NCBI GenBank assembly: GCA_002483345.1
Contig: DLHS01000015.1
Location: 63,197-127,196 of the forward strand
Reading direction: 5' to 3'
Source: Bacteroidetes bacterium UBA7662
Lineage (GTDB): Bacteria > Bacteroidota > Bacteroidia > UBA7662
Length of the DNA: 64,000 bases
Shown: piece after piece, positions 47,182-55,196 of the stretch
Layout: every line of letters starts with the position of its first letter
How positions within the stretch are numbered: position 1 is the first letter of the stretch
The notes under the pieces: generated by a model
Told to the model about the DNA's origin: nothing
The model's database searches: none
What the model saw: the letters and a program-made list of their open reading frames with translations, nothing else
Position numbers and translations under genes: made by a program

Positions 47182-48972
47182 ATGGGTAAATCCGATCGCT
47201 ACTATTTGCTGTCACTTCAGTGGATTAGAGCGCACATACGGCCGGGGACGTTGATCATTCTGGTTAGCGTATTGATTGGCCTGGCGGTTGGTCTGGCAGC
47301 GGTGGGCCTCAAAACCCTGCTGCATTTTTTCGAAGCAACGGTGCTGGGGTATTTTCCGCGGTATCTGCTGTTTTTCCTGCCCGTTATCGGGATTTTGCTG
47401 GTAGCTGCTATCAATAGAAGCTCCTTTAAAGAAAGCAAGCAGGAGCAGGGGCTGAGCGGTGTTTTGTATGCCATATCGCGGCAAAGCAGCTTCATGAAAC
47501 GCACCCTGATGTATTCTCAGATGTTACTTTCAAGCCTGACCCTTGCTTTCGGAGGTTCAGTTGGATTTGAGGCACCAATTGTGGTGACCGGTTCGGCCTG
47601 GGGGGCTAATCTCGCCAAATTTTTCCGGTTCGACTTCCGCAACCGGACACTGCTGATTGGTTGCGGCACGGCTGCCGGGATTTCCGCGATTTTTAATGCC
47701 CCCATCACCGGGGTTATTTTTGCGGTAGAAGTGATCCTCCCGGAGTTCAGCACGAGCCGGTTTATTCCCATCCTCATCGCAGCCGCGATGGGAAATCTGT
47801 TTTCAAGTCTTTTTATTGAAAATGAAGCGATACTGCGCGTTGCCCAGACCGCGCCGATTGGCTGGAGTGATCTGTTCTGGCTCATCCTGCTGGGTTTGCT
47901 GGGTGGCCTGCATGCGGTTAGTTTCAGTCGAATTGTCAACCTGACCGGCCGCTGGATGAAGCGTATCGCCGGCTGGTGGCAGAAGGCGCTTCTGGGTGGA
48001 CTGGCCCTGGGAACGATCATCTACTTTTTTCCTCCTTTGTATGGAGAGGGGTATGTAGGCATACGTTCCATTCTGAATGAACAGGCGCTCGGATTGATTG
48101 TCAGCAGCCGGATTCCCGGACTGGCTACCCGTCCGCTTGACCTGGTGTTGTTCATTGGCATGCTGCTTTTCCTCAAACCTTTTGCAGCAGCCCTTACAGT
48201 GGAAGCAGGTGGTGTAGGGGGTAAATTCGGCCCTTCCCTGGTTACAGGGGCTTATCTGGGGTATGTATTCGCCTTTTCTGTGAATCAGTTGGTGCCTGCT
48301 GCCCAACTGAGTACGGTCAATTATACCCTTTTTGGTATGTCAGCGATACTGAGCGGCGTAATGCATGCGCCGCTGACAGGTATCTTCCTCATCGCTGAAA
48401 TCACCGGGACCTATGATATCATTGTTCCACTCATGCTGGTCAGTGCCCTGGCATACTTTACCAAAACATATTTCCAACCGCTTTCACTCGTGGCCGGTAA
48501 ACTTATCCGAAGCGGCGACCTTATTCATAATGACAAGGACCGGCTGGTGCTTCATGAAATGGATTTAAGCAGTTTTATAGAGAAAGATATTAAACCCATT
48601 CAGTCGGGCAGCAGCCTGGGAGAACTGGTAGAATTGATTACGCACTGCAAACGAAATATATTTCCGGTACTGGATAGGGATAAACGACTGCTTGGCATAA
48701 TTCTGCTCGACGATATCCGGGGGATTATGTTCGACAGGGGTCGTTATGAGGAGACAACCGTTGATCAGATCATGCACGCGCCGCCGGCCGAAGTAGAAGT
48801 AAACAGCGGCATGGAACAAGTGATGCAGCTCTTTGACGAAACACAGGCCTGGAACCTGCCGGTGGTCAGAGAGGGGATATATCTGGGCTTTATAAGCAAA
48901 TCAACGATTTTCTCAGCCTATCGCAACCAGTTGAAAGAAGGTGCTGATAGCCAGGATGAACTGCAGGGCTGA
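47182..48972 (+). CDS. ClC-family chloride channel/exchanger with CBS domains
   Basis: 596 residues. Core ClC fold: GGSVGFEAPIVVTGSAWGAN with the gating Glu130, GCGTAAGISAIFNAPITGVIFAVE, EAGGVGGKFGPSLVTGAYLGY, GMSAILSGVMHAPLTGIFLIAE. The gating Glu suggests Cl-/H+ exchange rather than a pure channel. A CBS pair follows (about 450-585; FIEKDIKPIQSGSSLGELVE, VDQIMHAPPAEVEVNSGMEQ) that may sense nucleotides. A TTTCTTTG box near 47170 ends four bases before the ATG. It is divergent from the RluA-type gene. Confidence 0.93.
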   Translation: MGKSDRYYLLSLQWIRAHIRPGTLIILVSVLIGLAVGLAAVGLKTLLHFFEATVLGYFPRYLLFFLPVIGILLVAAINRSSFKESKQEQGLSGVLYAISRQSSFMKRTLMYSQMLLSSLTLAFGGSVGFEAPIVVTGSAWGANLAKFFRFDFRNRTLLIGCGTAAGISAIFNAPITGVIFAVEVILPEFSTSRFIPILIAAAMGNLFSSLFIENEAILRVAQTAPIGWSDLFWLILLGLLGGLHAVSFSRIVNLTGRWMKRIAGWWQKALLGGLALGTIIYFFPPLYGEGYVGIRSILNEQALGLIVSSRIPGLATRPLDLVLFIGMLLFLKPFAAALTVEAGGVGGKFGPSLVTGAYLGYVFAFSVNQLVPAAQLSTVNYTLFGMSAILSGVMHAPLTGIFLIAEITGTYDIIVPLMLVSALAYFTKTYFQPLSLVAGKLIRSGDLIHNDKDRLVLHEMDLSSFIEKDIKPIQSGSSLGELVELITHCKRNIFPVLDRDKRLLGIILLDDIRGIMFDRGRYEETTVDQIMHAPPAEVEVNSGMEQVMQLFDETQAWNLPVVREGIYLGFISKSTIFSAYRNQLKEGADSQDELQG

Positions 48973-49105
48973 TACAGATAGGTGTGGCACAGAACTTGTT
49001 AATAAGTCATTAAATACTGTTTATTGACCATTTCGTGACATCACGTTTGCGAGATTTACGGTACAAGACAAACCCATCCAACTAGTCACCCTAAACTACA
49101 TTCGT

Positions 49106-50143
49106 ATGACGGTATATGTGCCGAAAACGGCCACCGGCTGGACATCTATGTCCATTGCACGCAATATCATCTATTTTGCCGTGTCTAAAGGCGCCTCCTT
49201 GCAGGCCCTCCTGGCGGCGGCAGGGATCTCAGAAACCGACCTGAATGACCCTAAAATGGCGCTTGATTTGGAAGCATCCCATCAACTGTGGTCGGCCGCA
49301 CTGCGGGAAACAAAAGAACCTCATCTGGGGCTGTTGCTTGGTGAACAATCGAACCCTGCGGTGCTGGGTATCGTCGGACATCTGTATCAATCCTGCCCTA
49401 ATCTGCTTGAAGGCATGCTTAATCTGCAGCGTTTTAATGATTTATTTGGCTCACTGGTCAAAATAAAGGTCATGGAGGAGGAAAATCGCATCGGACTTTG
49501 TTTTGTCATCAGTGTTGATCGTCAGAACAGGCTCAATTCAACGGCCAGACAAGCCATCGATGCGTGGATGAGTGCTGTTGTCAGTATATTCTCGAAAGTA
49601 GGGGCAGGGAGCCCGAGACCGGTAGAGATTCATCTGAGCCGCCTCGAAAATACTTCGGCCTCTGCCTATGAAACTATTTTTGCACCCTGTCAGATAACTC
49701 ATAACCAAGCGGACGATATCATCTGGTATCCGAAATCTGCTATGCTGATGCCTCTTATTACATACAATCCGGATATGTATGCCTATTTCCTGCGGTTGGC
49801 CCAGGAACAGCTGGAAACGCTGTACGGGCAGAAAAACTGTGCCCGTACCATCCAGGCATTGCTGACAAAAAACTACAAAAACGGATTCCCGAGCATTGAG
49901 CAACTGGCAGGTGAACTCAATACGACAGCACGTACACTGCAGCGCAAATTAAAAGCGGAAGGGTATACGTTTTCTCAGCTGATTGAACAGGTGAAGCAGG
50001 ATATGGCCTTTCAGTTATTGCGTACCCGTAAGTACAATATTTCTGAAGTAGCGTATATGCTGGGTTTCAGTGAACCCGGCTCGTTTACACGTACTTTCAG
50101 GAAATGGACAGGTAAAAGCCCGCGACAATTTTATACACTCTGA
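49106..50143 (+). CDS. AraC-family transcriptional regulator (OruR/ArgR-like)
   Basis: 345 residues. The N-terminal two thirds is the 'arabinose-binding domain of AraC, type 2' found in OruR/ArgR-like proteins (SIARNIIYFAVSKGASLQAL, HLGLLLGEQSNPAVLGIVGHL, SCPNLLEGMLNLQRF), a ligand or dimer domain. The C-terminal about 100 residues hold two HTH motifs: PSIEQLAGELNTTARTLQRK and YNISEVAYMLGFSEPGSFTR, ending RKWTGKSPRQFY. It stands alone, and targets are unknown. No consensus -7 box lies in its 133-base upstream region. Confidence 0.92.
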   Translation: MTVYVPKTATGWTSMSIARNIIYFAVSKGASLQALLAAAGISETDLNDPKMALDLEASHQLWSAALRETKEPHLGLLLGEQSNPAVLGIVGHLYQSCPNLLEGMLNLQRFNDLFGSLVKIKVMEEENRIGLCFVISVDRQNRLNSTARQAIDAWMSAVVSIFSKVGAGSPRPVEIHLSRLENTSASAYETIFAPCQITHNQADDIIWYPKSAMLMPLITYNPDMYAYFLRLAQEQLETLYGQKNCARTIQALLTKNYKNGFPSIEQLAGELNTTARTLQRKLKAEGYTFSQLIEQVKQDMAFQLLRTRKYNISEVAYMLGFSEPGSFTRTFRKWTGKSPRQFYTL

Positions 50144-50522
50144 AGCACCCTCTCAATCAGTACCTGAAAGGACAGTGATATTCATGGCGGCTGTCATTTC
50201 TGACAGGCCGGACGAAAAAACCAAACAGACCCTGCTGTATGGAAAAAGACTGAAATGAATCAGGTGGTTAGCTCCATGGAAAGTATTAAAAGTAAGTTTC
50301 CTATTCAAATAGGAGACAGGAGTCAGGAACTGTGTAAATGAAATATATTATCCTGATCCTTGTTCCTGCATAGGGATAGCCAATCAACGCAGAATATGCT
50401 GTTTTTTGATCGTTTTACAGAGCCAGAAAGGCTAGTCTCGTATCTCGCCGCCCTCTCAATGTCTTTAAAGCAAGAAAGCCATCCTTTGCAGGATGGCTTT
50501 CGTATGTAAAATGACTTAAAAC
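50144..50522. other. 379-base intergenic region with degenerate foldback
   Basis: Between the AraC-type gene (+) and rpmA (-). TCCTATT CA AATAGGA (50298-50313) is a perfect small palindrome; 50297-50385 can fold back as a longer, about 70% paired structure through AGGAGACAGGAGTCAGGAAC and GATCCTTGTTCCTGC. Near 50433 GTCTCGTATCTCGCC...CTCTC recalls the arms of elements A and B. No convincing ORF or RNA gene is seen. Confidence 0.5.
50474..50501 (-). terminator. Terminator of rplU-rpmA
   Basis: GAAAGCCATCC (50474-50484) and GGATGGCTTTC (50491-50501) form a perfect 11-bp stem with a six-base loop, 21 bases after the rpmA stop on the - strand. The following T-run is weak (TTGCTTT). Confidence 0.75.
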
Positions 50523-50798
50523 TTAGTTAGCAGCTTCTTCGGCTTCAAAAGGAACTACTGAAACGTATGAACGATCTTTCTCGCCTTTTTTGAAGAGAAC
50601 AGTGCCGTCTACGAGTGCGAAGATGGTATGGTCTTTACCGATACCAACGTTCAGACCCGGGTGGTGTTTGGTGCCACGCTGACGGATGATGATATTACCG
50701 CTTTTGGCGATCTGACCACCGAAGATCTTCACACCAAGTCGTTTGCTTTCTGATTCGCGTCCGTTCTTCGAACTACCGACGCCTTTCTTGTGTGCCAT
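50523..50798 (-). CDS. rpmA: 50S ribosomal protein L27
   Basis: 91 residues: MAHKKGVGSSKNGRESESKR, LGVKIFGGQ, GNIIIRQRGTKHHPGLNVGI. Its N-terminal tail reaches the peptidyl-transferase centre. There is no Firmicutes-type cleavable leader. It follows rplU after 28 bases in the standard L21-L27 operon. Confidence 0.97.
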   Translation of the reverse strand: MAHKKGVGSSKNGRESESKRLGVKIFGGQIAKSGNIIIRQRGTKHHPGLNVGIGKDHTIFALVDGTVLFKKGEKDRSYVSVVPFEAEEAAN

Positions 50799-50826
50799 GG
50801 TTTAACTTCTCCTTAACTTAATGTGA

Positions 50827-51135
50827 TTAACCGATAGATTCAATCGCGATTTTCGTGAATTGCTGACGGTGGCCATTCATTTTCTGATAGCCTTTCCGAC
50901 GCTTCTTCTTGAATACGAGAACCTTGTCACCCTGAAGGTGCGATACTACTGTGGCAGATACTTTCTTGCCGGCAACATAAGGTGCCCCAATCTCTACGTT
51001 CTTTTCGTCGTTTACGAGAAGCACTTTTTCGAAGGTAACTTTCGTTCCTTCAGCTTCCTGCAAACGGTGTACGTACAGCGTTTGGTTCTTTGTAACCTTA
51101 AATTGTTGTCCTTGAATGTCAACAATAACAAACAT
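50827..51135 (-). CDS. rplU: 50S ribosomal protein L21
   Basis: 102 residues: FVIVDIQGQQFKVTKNQTLY, ILLVN-like VLLVNDEKNVEIGAPYV, and the basic end KVLVFKKKRRKGYQKMNGHR. L21 binds 23S rRNA during 50S assembly. It is first in the operon, with a consensus -7 box TATATTTG 23-30 bases upstream. The divergent neighbour is not close; the BamA-like gene lies upstream on the same strand and ends 71 bases before. Confidence 0.97.
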   Translation of the reverse strand: MFVIVDIQGQQFKVTKNQTLYVHRLQEAEGTKVTFEKVLLVNDEKNVEIGAPYVAGKKVSATVVSHLQGDKVLVFKKKRRKGYQKMNGHRQQFTKIAIESIG

Positions 51136-51157
51136 TTCGTGCGAATTTTTGGAAGGG

Positions 51158-51165
51158 CAAATATA
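51158..51165 (-). promoter_or_regulatory. -7 box of rplU-rpmA
   Basis: TATATTTG on the - strand; predicted leader about 15 bases before ATG 51135. No TTG at the right -33 distance. Confidence 0.65.
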
Positions 51166-51205
51166 GTAATTCCCTGACTTTCTTCATACCCTTTCAATAA
51201 AATAC

Positions 51206-53557
51206 TTAAAAAGGATATCCTATGCCGACGTTAAAACTCATAAACTGATAACTGCTGGTGGTAGAGGCCGGGCTGTTCAACTGGTTTTTCCAGTGGTTGT
51301 TTTTCCAATCTGCATTAAACGCATTGGCAATTACCCAGCGGTTTCCGGTACTGAAAGCAGGGTCAAGCACCTTGATGCCAAGATCTACCCTAACCAGGAA
51401 GTAGGTAAAGTCATAGCGAAAACCAAAACCAGTCCCAATCGCAATTTCTTTGTAAAAACGACTAAAATTGAAGTTAGTAAAGTCTTTTTTGTTGCTAACG
51501 GTATCTTCAAGTGTCCAGATATTCCCTATATCCAGAAAGACGGCACCCTTCAGCTTGTTAAAAATCGGGAATCTCTCTTCAAGACTGCCCTCAATTTTCA
51601 CCTCACCGAATTGATCCAGACGGGCAATGCTGTACCCTGAAAAAGAGCCGGGGCCAAGACTTCTTGCCTGCCAGGCCCTGATGGAGTTGGTGCCACCAAT
51701 AAAATACCTTTTTTCAAGCGGCAAGGTATTACTGTTGACCAGCGGTAATCCAACCCCGAGAAATATCCTGCCGGCCAGATACCTGTCTTCCCTTTGCTGC
51801 CAGTATTGCCTCAAATCCACATCTGCTCTTATGTACTGGAAAAACGGCAGCTTTAGAATGGTCTTCTGGGTTTGATCGGGTTGCAGATTGGCGAGTGAAT
51901 AAAGGGCAAAGAGGGTATTTCCGGCAAATTCTAAGGTCACCCGGGTATAAGTCATTCTTTTGTATCGCTGTGACCGCAGGTGATCGGAAGTATAAGCCAG
52001 CCGGGAAGAAGTGGTGAGGTGATTGGTAAAACTGAAATTCAGGAAAGGATCGTTGAGTGCTCTCAGCGTAGAGTCGAGGCCGGTGCTGATATTGTTGGTT
52101 CTTGCCAGGTTAACCTCAAACGGATAAAATTCATACCGCTCACCCACACGGTTGGTCCACAGATAACCTACATTGGCCTGAAAGACATCCCGGGTGAAAT
52201 CCAGTCTTATCTGATTGTTGTAATTCAGTCCGAAACGGGTACGGGGTCTTGTATAATTGCGGTCATTCCAGTTTTTAAACGGGAACAAAAAACGGGGAAA
52301 CACCAATCCGATGCCAAAACCATACTCCAGGGTGTTGAAGGTCGTCCGCTGGAAAAAAACATCCTGATTTGTCAGATTCTGCTGCGATTCAATACCCACA
52401 TTCGCCCTCAGCTCCAGCATTTCAGCTCCCCGGAATACGTTGCGGCTTATTTGGGTAACGCTTCCTGAAATACCAAACAGGGAAGTGGAATTGGTAGATG
52501 CCTCAAGATCCGTTTTAATCTGACGTTTGGTATTGGGTGTAAGCAATACCAACAAATCAAATTTCCGGAGACTATCCTTTGGTATGATACGGTAGTTTAC
52601 ATATGCAAATACATTTAAATCCGAGATCCTGCTCTGGCTCAGACGAAGCGTGCTTTCAGAAAACATCTGATCATTCCGTAGCAGTAAATTTTGCTTCAAA
52701 ATGTTTTTTCGGATGGTTTCAGGCTGTTTGTCGATGAAAATAAATTCTTCAATTCTGGTGGTATCGTAAACTGTACTGTCGCCTTTGTTTTCAAACAGAC
52801 TGTAAGCAGCATTTAACCGGATACTATCCATTTTGAATGCTTCGTAGTAGTATTGTTGCCTGGCTTGTTTGATTTTAAGGATAACATCGACCTGCCGGGT
52901 GCCCAAACTTGAGTCGATTTCATAATACATGAAATCACGGTTGAAATAATAAAACCCGTTATCCCGGAGGAAGTTGGAGATACGGGTACGTTCTGCGTCC
53001 AATATATCCGCGTCATAAGGATCTCCGACGCCAAGTTTGTTGAAATTGAGCTGGTAGCTGATAAATTTATCAATAGAGGTACCTGAAAAAACAAAGTCAA
53101 ACGACCTGACAGTATATTGTTTGCCGGGCGTAATGATATAGTTAACCTTGGCTTTTTTCCGTTTTACTTCGGTGACAGGCACTACATTTCCCTGAAAAAA
53201 GCCCTTGTCCTGCAGATATCGGCCAATGATAACCGCAGATTCCGAAACCAGCGCGGTGTCGTAGAGCGAGGGTTCCTCACCGAAATTTTTGTTGGCCCAG
53301 CTTTTAAGATTGTTTTCGCTGCCTTGGGTTGCCTTGAGGTACACCCAGGGTTTGATTCTGAATAGCCCGAATAATTTCCTGTTCGGACGTGGTCTGATAA
53401 GTGGTTTGATGTCTTCTACATATTTTTTGTCGATGCCACTGACCTTGTTCTTTACCAGCAAAACCTCATCTTCGTGCAGTAGCCTGGCAGGACTGCATGA
53501 CCAGAACATGCCCGAACTCAGGCAGACCAGCAAAAAACGGAACAGGAACTTTCGCAA
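51206..53557 (-). CDS. BamA/TamA-like outer membrane assembly protein (lipoprotein form)
   Basis: 783 residues if started at TTG 53557, which gives a lipoprotein signal (RKFLFRFLLVCLSSGMFWSC, Cys21 then SPARLL); an in-frame extension to 53761 would run antisense to the divergent methyltransferase. POTRA-like repeats at about 40-380 (QYTVRSFDFVFSGTSIDKFI, ISDLNVFAYVNYRIIP), then a 16-strand Omp85 barrel with ending YRYDFTYFLVRVDLGIKVLDP and a last strand ending in Phe (VGIGYPF). Inserts outer-membrane proteins or, in TamA-like roles, helps their secretion; a true BamA is probably elsewhere. The start codon is the least sure part. Confidence 0.85.
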   Translation of the reverse strand: MRKFLFRFLLVCLSSGMFWSCSPARLLHEDEVLLVKNKVSGIDKKYVEDIKPLIRPRPNRKLFGLFRIKPWVYLKATQGSENNLKSWANKNFGEEPSLYDTALVSESAVIIGRYLQDKGFFQGNVVPVTEVKRKKAKVNYIITPGKQYTVRSFDFVFSGTSIDKFISYQLNFNKLGVGDPYDADILDAERTRISNFLRDNGFYYFNRDFMYYEIDSSLGTRQVDVILKIKQARQQYYYEAFKMDSIRLNAAYSLFENKGDSTVYDTTRIEEFIFIDKQPETIRKNILKQNLLLRNDQMFSESTLRLSQSRISDLNVFAYVNYRIIPKDSLRKFDLLVLLTPNTKRQIKTDLEASTNSTSLFGISGSVTQISRNVFRGAEMLELRANVGIESQQNLTNQDVFFQRTTFNTLEYGFGIGLVFPRFLFPFKNWNDRNYTRPRTRFGLNYNNQIRLDFTRDVFQANVGYLWTNRVGERYEFYPFEVNLARTNNISTGLDSTLRALNDPFLNFSFTNHLTTSSRLAYTSDHLRSQRYKRMTYTRVTLEFAGNTLFALYSLANLQPDQTQKTILKLPFFQYIRADVDLRQYWQQREDRYLAGRIFLGVGLPLVNSNTLPLEKRYFIGGTNSIRAWQARSLGPGSFSGYSIARLDQFGEVKIEGSLEERFPIFNKLKGAVFLDIGNIWTLEDTVSNKKDFTNFNFSRFYKEIAIGTGFGFRYDFTYFLVRVDLGIKVLDPAFSTGNRWVIANAFNADWKNNHWKNQLNSPASTTSSYQFMSFNVGIGYPF

Positions 53558-53561
53558 AACG

Positions 53562-54317
53562 ATGATTAGCAAGTCGCAAATAAAATTAATTTCTTCCTTA
53601 AAACTTAAAAAGGAACGGTATGAAAGCGGACTATTCACGGTAGAGGGTGAAAAACCCGTTTCTGAGTTGGTAAAATCCGGCTGGCCGGTGGAATTGATAT
53701 TGGTCAGAAGTGATTGGTTTGAAAAAGAACGTCCCGTCTGGCTGAAAGATATACAAACCAATATGGAGCTGGTAAGTCATCATGATATGGAAAGAATGTC
53801 GCAGCTCAACTCGGCATCGCCGGTTATGGCTGTGGCCAGGATGAAGCAGCCCGATTGGCAATGGCAACGGGGGGGTGACGGATTTGTACTGGTATTGGAC
53901 AGGTTGGCGGATCCCGGAAATCTGGGCACTATCATTCGCATTGCAGACTGGTTTGGTTTCCAGGGAGTGTTATGTTCCTCAGATACGGTTGACTTTTATA
54001 ATTCCAAGACCATACAAGCTTCTATGGGCTCTGTATTCCGTATGCCGGTGGCATACGGAGAACTGACCGAATGGATAAGCAAGGAAGATCCACAGCGTGT
54101 TTTTGCAACGGTATTGGGCGGCAGCCCGGTGAATGGTCAAAAGTTTGGCACAGGTGGCTTATTGCTCATTGGCAGTGAAGCGCACGGGCTGCATCCCGAT
54201 TTAATCAGGCTGGCAGGTCATAAAGTGACCATTCCGGGTTTTGGTGCTGCCGAATCGCTCAATGCCGCCGTTGCCGCAGGCATCATGGCTTCCTGGGTGA
54301 AGCTGGGGACGGGTTAG
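53562..54317 (+). CDS. TrmH-family (SPOUT) RNA methyltransferase
   Basis: 251 residues from ATG 53562. Transfers methyl from SAM to the 2'-O of a ribose in rRNA or tRNA. The N-terminal substrate domain (KLKKERYESGLFTVEGEKPV) is RlmB/TsnR-like; the SPOUT trefoil knot has motif 1 LADPGNLGTIIRIADWFG, motif 2 LLIGSEAHGL, and motif 3 IPGFGAAESLNAAVAAGI. The start is four bases from the divergent BamA-like TTG. Its end overlaps the convergent exported protein by 35 bases. Confidence 0.92.
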   Translation: MISKSQIKLISSLKLKKERYESGLFTVEGEKPVSELVKSGWPVELILVRSDWFEKERPVWLKDIQTNMELVSHHDMERMSQLNSASPVMAVARMKQPDWQWQRGGDGFVLVLDRLADPGNLGTIIRIADWFGFQGVLCSSDTVDFYNSKTIQASMGSVFRMPVAYGELTEWISKEDPQRVFATVLGGSPVNGQKFGTGGLLLIGSEAHGLHPDLIRLAGHKVTIPGFGAAESLNAAVAAGIMASWVKLGTG

Positions 54318-55170
54318 TTTTCATGCGCAGGTCTATATTATCCTCATAGGTCCAGCGTCCTTTTTTAAAGGAAAAACCATCAAAACTGCCGTCGGGCACA
54401 TAATCAAAATACAAACCCCGGTTTTCTTCATTTCTGGGCACCAGGTGCTCGGCAATAATTTTCTTTTCTTCCGGATCCCAGCGCAGCTGCATATTCGCGT
54501 CTTTCGAATATTCAAAAATTACACGTGTAAACACACCACCCGGCAAAAGGAAAAAAGGAGCGCCGAAATGGGGCTGGCCTTCTTTATCAAACCAAAGCAG
54601 GTCAATTATCTTTCGTTGAGAAAAGGGTTCAAAACCATCGTAACCAATCAGGGTGTAATAGGTGATACCCTTGCTTTTGAAGGTTTTCGGTAAAATCTGA
54701 TAATAAGCCGAACCAAACCAGTTTTTGTGACCAACGACTGTGTCTGTACCCGGTGTAAGCTCATCGCTGTGGTCGATCAGGGGAAATAAGGCAAATACCT
54801 TTTGATTCATCAGAATACAGCCGAAATGGCGGTAGGAGGCGCCTTCCTGTTTCACTTGCCAGCTGAATATTTTGAATTTCTGGTCTGGAGATTCCAGCTT
54901 AGAAATCATCTTCAGTGAATCGAAGGGGAAGGCATAGGCCGACTCCAGCCGCAGGGTTTGTACCAGCTTACGGATGAAAAGATAGTTGGCATCGTTTCTT
55001 TCAAAGGCAGAATCAGATTGCTGAGCAATCCACATATAACGGCTCAACTCAATCTGATCCTGGTATAATTCATCAGGAAAGGACGGAATAGCATCAACCT
55101 GATCTGTTTTTTGGCCAGAAACACCTGTTGAAAACAGTATGACAATACAGATGCCAAGGAAAGTACGCAT
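54283..55170 (-). CDS. Exported protein of unknown function
   Basis: 295 residues from ATG 55170, followed by a signal peptide (RTFLGICIVILFSTGVSGQ); an upstream TTG at 55194 is possible but starts before the signal. The protein shows YLFIRKLVQTLRLESAYAFPFDSL, then strands such as FKIFSWQVKQEGASYRHFGC and LLWFDKEGQPHFGAPFF. A conserved Bacteroidota hypothetical pattern, but the function is unknown. It begins 26 bases after the stop of the second S8 protease and is probably in that transcript. Confidence 0.78.
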   Translation of the reverse strand: MRTFLGICIVILFSTGVSGQKTDQVDAIPSFPDELYQDQIELSRYMWIAQQSDSAFERNDANYLFIRKLVQTLRLESAYAFPFDSLKMISKLESPDQKFKIFSWQVKQEGASYRHFGCILMNQKVFALFPLIDHSDELTPGTDTVVGHKNWFGSAYYQILPKTFKSKGITYYTLIGYDGFEPFSQRKIIDLLWFDKEGQPHFGAPFFLLPGGVFTRVIFEYSKDANMQLRWDPEEKKIIAEHLVPRNEENRGLYFDYVPDGSFDGFSFKKGRWTYEDNIDLRMKTNPSPASPRKP

Positions 55171-55196
55171 GCGACGAAAACTAAGTTGCGGCAAAT

